From Gloeocapsopsis dulcis (GTDB lineage Bacteria; Cyanobacteriota; Cyanobacteriia; Cyanobacteriales; Chroococcidiopsidaceae), in NCBI RefSeq assembly GCF_032163395.1, contig NZ_CP119968.1, positions 2,155,501-2,219,500 of the forward strand: a DNA stretch of 64,000 nt, in the 5' to 3' direction. A model generated the notes under the pieces. The model did no database searches, had not been told where the DNA came from, and saw nothing but the letters and a program-made list of their open reading frames with translations. This document shows positions 1-9,239 of the stretch, one piece after another; the first letter of the stretch is position 1; every line of letters begins with the position of its first letter. The position numbers and the translations under genes are program-made.

Positions 1-95
1 AGTGTAAGTTTTAGCCATGGCGATTTCGAGTATTCAATGCTGGCAGTATTCTTAATAAGTATCACCTGTTACCTATTACCCATTACCTTGTACCT

Positions 96-1325
96 ATGAC
101 GAAGCTAGCGTATTTAGAGTGTCCTACTGGTATTGCGGGAGATATGTGTTTAGGGGCACTTGTCGATATTGGTGTTCCCTTGGAGTATTTAATAGAACAG
201 CTTAAGGGATTAGGCATTGCTCAAGAGTATGAGTTACAGGTAGAGCCAGTTCACCGCAAGGGACAATTAGCAACCAAAGTTCACGTAAGATTGCTACAAA
301 AACATCATCACGGACGACATTTACCAGAAATTGAGCAACTTATTACATCTGCTAAATTACCATCACGGGCGCAAAAGTGGAGTTTAGAAGTCTTTCGCCA
401 ACTTGCAGTAGCCGAAGGAGCAGTTCATGGTATTGCACCCGAAAAAGTCCACTTTCATGAAGTTGGTGCAGTCGATGCAATTGTTGATATTGTCGGTACT
501 TGTTTAGGGTTGGATTGGTTGAAAATTGATAAATTGTACTGCTCAGCGCTGCCTACAGGAGGTGGTACAGTAAAAGCGGCACATGGGCGATTGCCAGTAC
601 CCGTTCCAGCAGTATTAAAGTTATGGCAAATGCGGGGCTGTCCAGTCTATAGTAACGGTATTGAGCGAGAATTAGTTACACCTACCGGAGCTGCGATCGC
701 AACAATTGCTACTGATTTTGGCGCTCCACCTGCCATGACTTTGCACAAAATTGGCTTAGGAGCTGGTTCTAGTGATTTGCCAATTCCCAATATTTTACGC
801 CTATGGTTAGGTGAGAGTAGAGGTCAGGAATCAGAGATCAGGAATCAGGGAGTTAACATTAGTGATGTCAATTCTTGTATAGAGACAATTGCGGTATTAG
901 AAACGCAAATTGATGATTTGAGTCCCCAAGCGATCGGGTATGTTTTTGATGCCTTATTTGCGGCTGGCGCTGTGGATGTGTTTACACAGTCAATTGGAAT
1001 GAAAAAGTCACGTCCTGGAATTTTACTCACTGTAATCTGCCATCCTGAACAGTTGGACGCTTGTGAAGCTGTCTTATTTCAAGAAACAACAACTTTGGGT
1101 ATTCGTCATTCATTGCAGCAACGCACTATTTTGCCACGAGAAATTCAAAAAGTTGATACTGAATATGGCACAGTAAGGGTTAAGGTTGCCTGGATGGAAA
1201 AAAAGTTGGTTAATGTCCAGCCAGAATACGAAGACTGTGCGCAACTAGCAAAAAAACATCAAATTGCTTGGCGCGAAATTCACCGACAGGCGTTACATAG
1301 CTGGTATACACAACTTGAAAACTAG
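96..1325 (+). CDS. larC: Nickel insertion protein LarC (pincer cofactor synthesis)
   Basis: The 409-aa product opens with the LarC signature ([12 protein letters not shown]) and carries [16 protein letters not shown] near residue 121 and TPTGAAI near residue 198, all typical of the LarC/DUF111 family. LarC inserts nickel into the pyridinium dithiodicarboxylate mononucleotide of the nickel pincer cofactor used by lactate racemase-type enzymes. larB, larE and larA are not seen here, so the client enzyme is unknown. Around residues 238-254 there is a hydrophilic stretch ([14 protein letters not shown]) encoded by a short direct repeat (tcaggaatcag, about 826-848), which looks like an in-frame insertion of a cyanobacterial intergenic repeat. 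The ATG at 96 begins the conserved region; upstream is short degenerate repeat (acctgttacctattaccc). Confidence 0.93.
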   Translation: MTKLAYLECPTGIAGDMCLGALVDIGVPLEYLIEQLKGLGIAQEYELQVEPVHRKGQLATKVHVRLLQKHHHGRHLPEIEQLITSAKLPSRAQKWSLEVFRQLAVAEGAVHGIAPEKVHFHEVGAVDAIVDIVGTCLGLDWLKIDKLYCSALPTGGGTVKAAHGRLPVPVPAVLKLWQMRGCPVYSNGIERELVTPTGAAIATIATDFGAPPAMTLHKIGLGAGSSDLPIPNILRLWLGESRGQESEIRNQGVNISDVNSCIETIAVLETQIDDLSPQAIGYVFDALFAAGAVDVFTQSIGMKKSRPGILLTVICHPEQLDACEAVLFQETTTLGIRHSLQQRTILPREIQKVDTEYGTVRVKVAWMEKKLVNVQPEYEDCAQLAKKHQIAWREIHRQALHSWYTQLEN

Positions 1326-1368
1326 TGATGGCAAGCGATCGCTTCATGTCATAGTGCCAATGACAAAA

Positions 1369-1413
1369 AAAGTCAGGCGATTGGTGTATATCAAATCCAA
1401 ACTTCCTGACTTT
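1369..1413. terminator. Bidirectional stem-loop between convergent genes
   Basis: Arms AAAGTCAGG (1369-1377) and CCTGACTTT (1405-1413) pair perfectly over 9 bp around a 27-nt loop, with an A-run before and TTTAT after. It lies between larC and the convergent lipoprotein gene, so it could end both transcripts. Confidence 0.6.
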
Positions 1414-1463
1414 ATAGCGCGATCAACTTAACAGCAGTTTTAATTAAGCACGATTCAGCTTGA

Positions 1464-2222
1464 TTATTCTACAGTCTCACCAACTTTATCGCCTGCTTTA
1501 TAAAGCGATCGCTGAGTAGCTTTTCCAGCTTGATAAGCTTTGTCTTGGACGTCTTTACCGGCTGCTGTGACGTTCTCTGCTGCACGACTTGCACTTCGAT
1601 TTACATCTCTAGCCGTTTCTTTAGCGTTTTCTTTAACGTTACTTGCAGCGCGGTTAGCACCGTGAGTCACATCATCAGTTGCATCAAGGGTATTCTCCTT
1701 GATATTTTCAGTACCCCGCTTTGTTGCTTTGCCTAATTCTGCGGCTGTACTTTGCGCTTTATCTTGAGCGGCTTTAGTGCTACGCTGTACATTCTTACCA
1801 AAATCTTCTGCGTTCTCACCTTTCTTGTCAAGAATGCGCTTGGTGTTTTCGCCTACACTACCTGTTTCGTCAATTACGTTTCGCTCAGCGTTTTCCTTAA
1901 GCGCAGCTGCGCGATCAGCAGCCTTTTCTAATCCTCGTGCTCTAGGATCTACGTCACTGAATTCATTCATTGACCCTCCTTCAAAAGGAGTAGTCACAGC
2001 TTTATCAGGAACTTCTGGTCTTGGATTGGAGCTATTTTTGAGCTGAGTTTTGCTTTCAGATTGCATCCCAGAGGGAACGTCCTGTCTACCACTTGACAAA
2101 CCAGGTGTCCGAGCTTGCACAGAGTTACAAGCTGTGCTTGTAAATAGTACAATTCCTGCTACCAAAGCCATTAATATCTTGCTCAGTCGAATTGTTTTAA
2201 TTGCAGCAATGATTTTGCTCAT
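1464..2222 (-). CDS. LEA-like lipoprotein (DUF6658-type)
   Basis: The 252-aa product has a basic N-terminus, a hydrophobic segment at residues 13-30 and a lipobox-like STAC near residue 32, so it is probably an exported lipoprotein. The mature part is low complexity and strongly charged, rich in Ala, Lys, Asn, Asp and Glu. From about residue 95 it has repeated amphipathic units such as AAENVTAAGKDVQDKA and ASNVKENAKETARDV, like late-embryogenesis-abundant or CsbD-type stress proteins. Its first 35 residues resemble those of the next gene (MSKI/MSKL, RLSKIL/RLRQIL, STACN), so the two are tandem paralogues. A role in desiccation or envelope stress is inferred; no catalytic motif is visible. Confidence 0.75.
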   Translation of the reverse strand: MSKIIAAIKTIRLSKILMALVAGIVLFTSTACNSVQARTPGLSSGRQDVPSGMQSESKTQLKNSSNPRPEVPDKAVTTPFEGGSMNEFSDVDPRARGLEKAADRAAALKENAERNVIDETGSVGENTKRILDKKGENAEDFGKNVQRSTKAAQDKAQSTAAELGKATKRGTENIKENTLDATDDVTHGANRAASNVKENAKETARDVNRSASRAAENVTAAGKDVQDKAYQAGKATQRSLYKAGDKVGETVE

Positions 2223-2397
2223 ACTGATACTCCATGCGATTTTGTTTGAATGGAAAAGTTGACTAAATGCCCTAACTGTGTCGTATTTACTTGCAGCTAA
2301 ATCTTTATTGCTGCCAACTTACACCTTTTAGTAAAACGACAGTTTTTGTGGTGCAACTTCAAAGTAAATTAGGGCAAAAAACCGTTATTACTTCACA

Positions 2398-2961
2398 CTA
2401 CTTGCGTCTCAATCCTGGATTAGCTGTAGCTTCTGGTCTTTTACTTGCCTCATCAGCTTTCTCACCAACAAACTCAGATGCTTCTCCAAAAGCCTCTTGT
2501 ACTTTCTCTAACCGCTTCTCAACACGGTTTCCTAGATCAGCATCACGTTGGATCAGTCCACCAGAAGTAGGTTGCTTGAAGTCTTCAGCTGTTTTGACTG
2601 GTAGTTGTGCTTCTTTTTTCACTCTACCTGAAGGTGTCTCTGCACCTGGATAAAGGATATCAGACTCATCTGTAGCAGCAATTAGCTGTGAATTCAACTG
2701 CAAGCTAGCTTGATTTCGCTCCTTAGCATTCGTATTCTTGACTTTGGTGTCTGTAGACATATTGTACTTGGTGTATGCGTCTCCGCCTCCCTTGTAGGGA
2801 TTATTAGCACCACCAGCTTGAACTGCAGGATTATCAGGGTTGGCACCTCGGACATCACCGGGATTACACGCAGTACTAAATACAAGCAATATACCAGCCA
2901 AAAAAACTGTGAGAATTTGGCGCAGTCTCAGTTTTTTGATAATACCCACTAACTTACTCAC
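2398..2961 (-). CDS. Exported lipoprotein, paralogue of the downstream LEA-like gene
   Basis: The 187-aa product has a signal segment ending in STACNPG (lipobox near residue 32). A Gly/Asn-rich linker with NNPYKGGGDAYTKYN follows, then a Lys/Glu-rich C-terminal half. The N-terminus matches the neighbouring 252-aa lipoprotein, but the C-terminal half lacks its repeated amphipathic units. It resembles cyanobacterial DUF6658-family proteins, whose function is unknown. It is transcribed towards its paralogue, 175 bp away. A good Shine-Dalgarno (AAGGAGG) precedes the ATG. Function is not assigned beyond likely envelope location. Confidence 0.7.
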   Translation of the reverse strand: MSKLVGIIKKLRLRQILTVFLAGILLVFSTACNPGDVRGANPDNPAVQAGGANNPYKGGGDAYTKYNMSTDTKVKNTNAKERNQASLQLNSQLIAATDESDILYPGAETPSGRVKKEAQLPVKTAEDFKQPTSGGLIQRDADLGNRVEKRLEKVQEAFGEASEFVGEKADEASKRPEATANPGLRRK

Positions 2962-3393
2962 AAAGTCCTCCTTTCATTTTCAAGCATCCCAAATGCTGGG
3001 ATTAACATTTTTTTAATTGTCGCGTTGGGTTTTCATAACCATTTTTGAATTCCCACTGCGCTGCAATCAACACAACAGTAGATATACAGCAAAATGAGTC
3101 AGCGTTATTGATTTCGATAGTTAACTTTAACCACTGAATGATACTAAAAAACAACTAGCGATCGCTGCCTCTAGCAAAGGTCACATTATTAGTCTAATAA
3201 AATCCTGTTGTTATCTAACTGTAGAGAGATTTATCTCGTTGTATATTTCTCTGTGTTAAGACTTGTTGAGCAAAAAAAACGTTACTTGTATTATTTGAAG
3301 CAGTGCTATATGTAAAAAACATCAGATTACTGGTTTAACCAAACGGAGAAACTAACTGCTCTAAAAGTTGATTTTAGTTATAGGAGGCATCAA
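2962..3393. other. Intergenic region, divergent promoters
   Basis: AT-rich spacer between the divergent lipoprotein and flippase-like genes. It must hold both promoters. I see no gene, tRNA or strong inverted repeat; the only clear element is the AGGAGG at 3382-3387 discussed with the next gene. Confidence 0.5.
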
Positions 3394-3420
3394 ATTCTTA
3401 AGTTATTAAAGCAATTTTGG

Positions 3421-4347
3421 GTGTACCTAAAACCATACAGCCGATGGGTTATTGTAGGAGCGACGCTATTCTTTCTACTGCAAGCATTAATCCGTCACTG
3501 GCAAGAAGTTACTACAATCCAAATTTCTTCTACAGGATGGAGAATCTTAACAGGTGCATTGTGTGTAACATTTTTTGCACATATTTGGTCAGGTTGGGTA
3601 TGGACTTGGATTTTAGGAGAATTAAATCAACAAGTCAATAAATATCAATTTCTTCGTGTCTACTTAAAAACTAACATTGCTAAGTATTTGCCAGGCAACG
3701 TTTGGCATTATTATGGTCGGATTACTGCTGCCAAAAAGGCAGGAATTTCTACTAGCATAGCAACTTTAAGTGTATTACTAGAACCACTACTCATGGCAGC
3801 GGCTGCTTTAATAATTGTTTTAGTGGGTATTTTTTTTGAAGTAACAAATTACCGTCTTCCATTAATTTGGTTGTCTGTTTTAGGCTTAGCAACTGTTTTA
3901 ATCGCGATTCACCCGCGATTTTTAAATATAGCAATTCGCTTTTTAGGAAAATTAAAGCTCAAGAAGAATCAACCTAACATAATAGCTCCTAATGGCTATA
4001 TGCTGATACGTTATCCTCTAAATCCTTTATTAGGTGAACTAGGTTTTGTTTTACTACGTAGTATCGGATTCTTACTAACGCTGCTAGCTCTCAATTCGTT
4101 GCAGTTAGAGCAATTACCTTTGCTGTTGGGAGCTTTTAGCCTAGCATGGCTACTTGGTTTGATTGTTCCAGGAGCACCTGGAGGGTTAGGAGTTTTTGAA
4201 GCAACGGTGATCGCGCTTTTAGAACACAGCTTATCTCCTGGTATCGTCATTAGTGCGATCGCTTTCTATCGGTTAGTAAGCATTCTTGCTGAAGCTGCGG
4301 CTGCTGGATTTGCTTGGTTAGATGAACATCGCCTAGATTTTAATTAA
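3421..4347 (+). CDS. Flippase-like membrane protein (LPG synthase TM/UPF0104 family)
   Basis: The 308-aa product has about eight hydrophobic helices and the family features KYLPGNVWHYYGR (about residue 80) and the GAPGGLGVFEA loop (about residue 251). This is the integral-membrane domain also found in lysylphosphatidylglycerol synthases (UPF0104), without the catalytic synthase domain. Such proteins are often linked to lipid or glycan export; the substrate is unknown. The coordinates use the GTG at 3421, but no ribosome-binding site precedes it. A perfect AGGAGG (3382-3387) sits 6 nt before an in-frame ATT at 3394, adding nine residues (ILKLLKQFW), which is the likelier true start. The 3' end overlaps the convergent next gene by 8 bp. 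A second family member lies at 39054. Confidence 0.85.
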   Translation: MYLKPYSRWVIVGATLFFLLQALIRHWQEVTTIQISSTGWRILTGALCVTFFAHIWSGWVWTWILGELNQQVNKYQFLRVYLKTNIAKYLPGNVWHYYGRITAAKKAGISTSIATLSVLLEPLLMAAAALIIVLVGIFFEVTNYRLPLIWLSVLGLATVLIAIHPRFLNIAIRFLGKLKLKKNQPNIIAPNGYMLIRYPLNPLLGELGFVLLRSIGFLLTLLALNSLQLEQLPLLLGAFSLAWLLGLIVPGAPGGLGVFEATVIALLEHSLSPGIVISAIAFYRLVSILAEAAAAGFAWLDEHRLDFN

Positions 4348-5566
4348 GTTTTACAGGAATATTATCTATATAAATCGCACACATTACATTAAAAATATCA
4401 AGAAAAGTATTCATCTTATCTCGTTCTTTTTCAGAAAATTTTTCATAATATCTAATTAATTCTGCAATACAAGTTTCAAGATGAATCCGGCAACCTTTAC
4501 AAATCAATAAGATCTTAATCAAAAGCATGACTAGCGTTAGTGGATTTCCTTGGGATATCAGGTTAAGGAACATTGGAGATGGCTCGTGGTGGTTTTCAGT
4601 TGTTAAATATTCAATGACTGTATTACAAGTTCTCAAAACTAACGCATCTGTTACCTCTTTTTCATTAGAGTTAACATTTAATGTTATTAATTTTTTTGAC
4701 AAATTGATTCTTGAAGTATCTCCTACTTCACTATTATTACTAGAATGAACTAAAAACTTTTCTAATCTTTCTTTAAACTGGCGATAATTAAGATTTTTTG
4801 TTTGCTTGAGAAAAAGGTTGGCAGTGCTTGCATAACTAGCAGGATCGCGCTTGGCGACAATTAACTTAATTAGACGTAGAACTTCCTCTGGTAAGTTAGT
4901 AGGATTTTTATGTTTATCTATGTTAGAAGACTGAGAAGAAGCCATGTACATTGCTAAATCAAATTTAAATTGGTATTTTAGCCTGCTAGCTTCATTCCGC
5001 GCAGCTTCTCGTTGTTCTATGGGTTTTCTGATATCGTTAGATTGAGCTATTAACGTATGTGATGTATAACTCTGATGCCGTCTCGTTTGTTGTTGCTTCT
5101 GGCATTTATCAGCAAATGCTTTAACTTCTATATAACTCTCACTACTGATAAAATCTTCTACCCAAATCCGGAGAGGGTTTTGCGTAGGTAATATAACAGG
5201 TTGATTATCTGAAAGATTTTCAAAGATGGCAATTAAGTATTCTATATATCGCGTTTTTTTTGTGAGTTTCCAATTATTAAGTAGGATATAGCAGCAACGC
5301 TTGATTGTATTGTGAAATTCTTCTTTATTATTACTGGTAATAATCTCTTGTATTGCTTGAAGATGATCTAATTTATTTATTTTTGGAGGCAAAATAAATA
5401 AATCAATGAAGTGTTGTAGTACTGTTTCTGCTGAATGCTGCTTAATATTTTCTAGCAAAAAGCTATAAATAGACTCTTGAGATTGCGCAAGACTACGAGG
5501 TTGTTTATCTGACTGAACAACTGCATCGGTATATTTATAGCTTGCTGGGTGTGGGAAATTCAACAT
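4340..5566 (-). CDS. Hypothetical protein, all-alpha, unrecognised
   Basis: I do not recognise this 408-aa protein. It is rich in Lys, Asn, Ile and Leu, looks entirely alpha-helical, and has no signal peptide, membrane helix or catalytic motif that I can see. A polar stretch at about residues 145-210 separates two helical halves. The DNA is more AT-rich than its neighbours and has few HIP1 octamers, which may mean lower constraint or acquisition. The ATG at 5566 is the first in frame. It is convergent with, and overlaps by 8 bp, the flippase-like gene. It sits directly downstream of the tRNA-Leu on the same strand. Confidence 0.7.
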   Translation of the reverse strand: MLNFPHPASYKYTDAVVQSDKQPRSLAQSQESIYSFLLENIKQHSAETVLQHFIDLFILPPKINKLDHLQAIQEIITSNNKEEFHNTIKRCCYILLNNWKLTKKTRYIEYLIAIFENLSDNQPVILPTQNPLRIWVEDFISSESYIEVKAFADKCQKQQQTRRHQSYTSHTLIAQSNDIRKPIEQREAARNEASRLKYQFKFDLAMYMASSQSSNIDKHKNPTNLPEEVLRLIKLIVAKRDPASYASTANLFLKQTKNLNYRQFKERLEKFLVHSSNNSEVGDTSRINLSKKLITLNVNSNEKEVTDALVLRTCNTVIEYLTTENHHEPSPMFLNLISQGNPLTLVMLLIKILLICKGCRIHLETCIAELIRYYEKFSEKERDKMNTFLDIFNVMCAIYIDNIPVKLN

Positions 5567-5772
5567 ACAGGTTTTTAAAGGTAAAGCTCCTCCTCTATAT
5601 AGAGAGATAGCTTGTTTTACGTATATTTTCTTATATGAGAAGTTGAACTATTGAAAAATTGAGACTTCGATGCACAATTTAAATGAAACTTGATTGAAAA
5701 TATGGCATATTTACCTAACGTAGTTCATCAGTAAAATTAGTGATTTATTAACTATGTCAAGGTTTTCAGGTA

Positions 5773-6167
5773 TGGGGGCAGAGAGACTTGAACTCTCACG
5801 ACCATTTACGGTCAACGGATTTTCATTCTCTTGCAGCTTTCGCTACTACCTTAAGGTTTTTTACCTTACTAGGCTTTGAGAATTGGACTCTCTCTTTACC
5901 CTCGGCTGAACGTTAGGGTAGCTCCCGTCGAGTCTCTGCACCTTCCGAAATGAGGGGTCAGGAGCGAGGAGTGAGGATTTAGGGTTTAGATACTATACTT
6001 TTCCCTAATACCTTCATACTTCGTGCTTTCCCTTTCGGCTTGGCTCAGGATTGCCATATCTGAATCAGATTTAGGTTTCCCTGAGTTTGAGAGCGGTCAC
6101 TTGACAAGTTTCTTTGCCAAGGCTCAATTGTTTAAGTCCGTAGCGTCTACCATTCCGCCACGCCCCC
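5773..6167 (-). tRNA. tRNA-Leu(UAA) split by a group I intron
   Basis: On the minus strand the 5' exon (6167-6134) starts GGGGGCGTGGCGGAATGGTA and ends ACGGACTT. The 3' exon (5823-5773) starts AAAATCCGTT and ends TGCCCCCA. The acceptor arms GGGGGCG and TGCCCCC pair, giving an 85-nt mature tRNA without encoded CCA. The intron interrupts the UAA anticodon loop at the position conserved across cyanobacteria and plastids. One of few leucine tRNAs in such genomes, it should be essential. Confidence 0.95.
5824..6133 (-). other. Self-splicing group I intron in tRNA-Leu(UAA)
   Basis: On the minus strand the intron begins AAACAATTGAGCCTTGG and ends GAGAATG with a terminal G. It contains conserved core segments: CTCAGGGAAACCTAAATC, AATCCTGAGCC, GGTGCAGAGACTCGACGGG and AGAGAGAGTCCAATTCTC. 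This is the classical cyanobacterial IC3 tRNA-Leu intron. At 310 nt it is somewhat long; the extra length lies in the peripheral P6b-like loop (about 5950-6045), which holds degenerate short repeats (tcaggagcgaggagtgagg). No homing endonuclease is encoded. Confidence 0.93.
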
Positions 6168-6353
6168 GTTTGAGATTGGGTTGTTGTGTAACAACTTATC
6201 CCGTTTGTCTATTGCACCATTAAATTGCAATCTATGCAACAACTTTAGCAAAAAAAATTAGCGATCGCCTGTAATATTCTTCCTGCAATCAATCGCAGCA
6301 GCTAGGGAGAAAAGCGGTAGAATAGCTAAAAACAAACGATTTACGCGGGTTCA

Positions 6354-6605
6354 ATGGATAGCTTACTAGAGTACCTTAACCAAAACCAACCGATTGCGAT
6401 CGCGCTACTGTACCTTGTCCTGGCGGGAGCATATCTGCTTGTCGTTCCTTTAGCAATCATGTTGTACCTAAAACTGCGTTGGTATAACGCCACATCGTTT
6501 GAGCGGGGCTTTATGTACTTCCTAGTGTTCTTTTTCTTTCCAGGGCTATTACTGCTAGCGCCATTTATAAATTTTCGCCCCCAGCGTCGGCAAATTTCTA
6601 GTTAA
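6354..6605 (+). CDS. ndhL: NAD(P)H-quinone oxidoreductase subunit L
   Basis: The 83-aa product has two transmembrane helices and the NdhL pattern [19 protein letters not shown]. NdhL is a small membrane subunit specific to the cyanobacterial and plastid NDH-1 complex, which runs cyclic electron flow and respiration in the thylakoid membrane. The length is normal for the family. The next gene begins 4 bp after its stop, and the order ndhL-DUF3007-trpA is common in cyanobacteria. Confidence 0.93.
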   Translation: MDSLLEYLNQNQPIAIALLYLVLAGAYLLVVPLAIMLYLKLRWYNATSFERGFMYFLVFFFFPGLLLLAPFINFRPQRRQISS

Positions 6606-6608
6606 ACC

Positions 6609-6935
6609 ATGAACAGAATTACGGTTATTGGTATTGGGCTTGGCGTGTTTGTTGCGGGTGGTGTTGTCTATGCCATCTTGCAGGTGGTTGGTTTAGATAG
6701 CTTAACAGCAGGCGTGTGGAGCCAAGTTTTGTTAGTTGGTGCCTTGGTGGGATGGTTAGTAACTTATCTCACTAGAGTATTAAGACAAGATATGACGTAT
6801 CACCAGCAACGGCAAAATTACGAAGAAGCTTTTTTGCAAAAAAGGCTAGAGGAACTGACACCAGAAGAATTAGCAAAATTACAAGCAGAGATTGAACAAG
6901 AAAACAAATCTCGCGATCAATCCTCAAAGGTGTAA
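6609..6935 (+). CDS. DUF3007 family membrane protein
   Basis: The 108-aa product has two transmembrane helices (about residues 5-28 and 38-58). A charged C-terminal coiled coil follows, with QKRLEELTPEELAKLQAEIE. It matches the cyanobacterial and plastid DUF3007 family. The family is usually found beside ndhL; its role is unsettled, with links to photosynthetic membrane complexes being inference from neighbourhood. The 4-bp gap to ndhL indicates co-transcription. Confidence 0.88.
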   Translation: MNRITVIGIGLGVFVAGGVVYAILQVVGLDSLTAGVWSQVLLVGALVGWLVTYLTRVLRQDMTYHQQRQNYEEAFLQKRLEELTPEELAKLQAEIEQENKSRDQSSKV

Positions 6936-6978
6936 AGTGTTGGATGTTGTCTTTGATCGCCGACACTACCATTGAAAG

Positions 6979-7765
6979 ATGAACTCAATTTCTGATTGCT
7001 TCAAGTCGCTGCGATCGCGCGGTGCTTGTGCTTTAATTCCCTTCGTGACTGCTGGCGATCCAGACTTGGAGACAACGGCTGAAGCTTTGCGGGTTTTAGA
7101 TGCTGCTGGAGCAGATATCATTGAACTCGGAGTACCGTACTCCGATCCGTTAGCAGATGGGCCTGTGATTCAAGCCGCAGCAAGTCGGGCACTACAAAAA
7201 GGAACGCGCCTTGAACAAGTTTTGGAAATCGTGCGCGAGGTAAGTCCTACACTGCGATCGCCAATTGTTTTATTTATGTATTACAACCCGATTTTGAATC
7301 GGGGAATTGAGACATTTTTACAGCAAATTGTGGATGCTGGTGTCGCTGGTTTAGTTGTGCCTGATTTGCCACTAGAAGAAGCTGAAGGGCTGCTGAAACC
7401 CGCTCAAGAGGTAGGGATTGAAGTTATATTATTAGTCGCTCCAACCAGTTCCCCAGAAAGGATTGAAGCGATCGCCCGTGCTTCGCAGGGATTTATTTAT
7501 TTAGTCAGTGTGACTGGCGTTACCGGAATGCGATCGCAAATGGAGGCGCGAGTACCTGAACTACTTAAACAAATACGTAGTTACACCGACAAACCCATTG
7601 GTGTCGGTTTTGGCATTTCTGCCCCCGAACAAGCGCGACAAGTACGTGAATTGGGTGCAGACGCCGTGATTGTTGGAAGTGCGATTGTCAAACGCTTAGC
7701 AGACGGAACTCCCCAAACAGGATTGCAAGCAATTGGGGAGTTTTGCCAAAGTTTAAGGGCGGCAA

Positions 7766-7776
<11 letters not shown>
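6979..7776 (+). CDS. trpA: Tryptophan synthase alpha chain
   Basis: The 265-aa product has all TrpA landmarks: the general-base Glu in [17 protein letters not shown] (about residue 47), [21 protein letters not shown] and the phosphate-binding GVGFGIS. It cleaves indole-3-glycerol phosphate to indole and glyceraldehyde-3-phosphate and passes indole to TrpB. It follows DUF3007 by 43 bp and is probably in the same transcript. Its last 11 bp overlap the convergent aldo/keto reductase gene. Confidence 0.97.
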
Positions 7777-8746
<970 letters not shown>

Positions 8747-8871
8747 TTTGCTCCTTGATTAGTTTCAACGTATTTGCGGGAGTCCCCACGTTCAGCAGCG
8801 CGGCGTGGGGAGGTAGAGCGGGTTGGCGGAGGTACGGAGCCAACCAGTAATCTGTGATATAATTTATACAT

Positions 8872-9155
8872 GCTGAAATGTTCTAAAGGCACTCGTTTTA
8901 CCCGCGAGCAACGGTTGTAGCAGTAGGCAAGTATCTGGTGCATAGATGCGTAACTGGGTAATGGGGCACTCCGAGAGGATAAACTCGGTGAAGAAAAAAT
9001 ACTTGGAGTCCAGCATCTTGTATGCTGGTGGGAACTCAAGATGTAACCGTGCCTGGAGGTTCGGAAAGCAATCTGTCTGTTGGTGTCCATCAGCATCGGC
9101 GTTGTGAGTACAGGGCTACTGAAAGCCACAAGCTCAGCCGTTAGGCGGCTTGGAG
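8872..9155 (+). ncRNA. HEARO / omega RNA (IscB/IsrB-type), orphan copy
   Basis: This stretch resembles HEARO RNA, the guide (omega) RNA of IscB/IsrB elements. Features are stacked hairpins and the 3' block TGAAAGCCACAAGCTC followed by AGCC/GGC and AAGC/GCTT pairings (about 9119-9151). Visible stems include CCGAG/CTCGG (8971-8975/8984-8988) and CCAGCAT/ATGCTGG (9010-9016/9022-9028), the latter enclosed by CTTGGAGT/AACTCAAG. About 285 nt fits the family. In full elements the iscB or isrB reading frame follows directly; here a truncated host gene follows on the other strand, so this is a solo RNA. Identity rests on remembered family features, and the ends are approximate. Confidence 0.6.
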
Positions 9156-9239
9156 TAGGTTACTAACTCGTTCACCTTGTTCGCCATCAATTTCCTTTAG
9201 TTTTGCCCAACCGCTTTCATATCGGGTTTTTCCATTCAC
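9141..9239 (-). pseudogene. 5' fragment of a carboxymuconolactone decarboxylase-family gene
   Basis: Directly after merR, a GTG at 9239 overlaps the merR stop (GTGA) and opens a frame beginning VNGKTRYESGWAKLKEIDG. This is the usual N-terminus of carboxymuconolactone decarboxylase-like proteins. After about 28 codons it runs into the HEARO-like RNA and ends at a TAA near 9143. The remainder, including the catalytic Cys-His region, is absent from the window. It was presumably the middle gene of a merR-cmd-akr operon. Confidence 0.6.

Noticed and set aside
6023-6223. 66-codon open frame on the plus strand
   Set aside because: It overlaps the tRNA-Leu intron and 5' exon; the frame is incidental.
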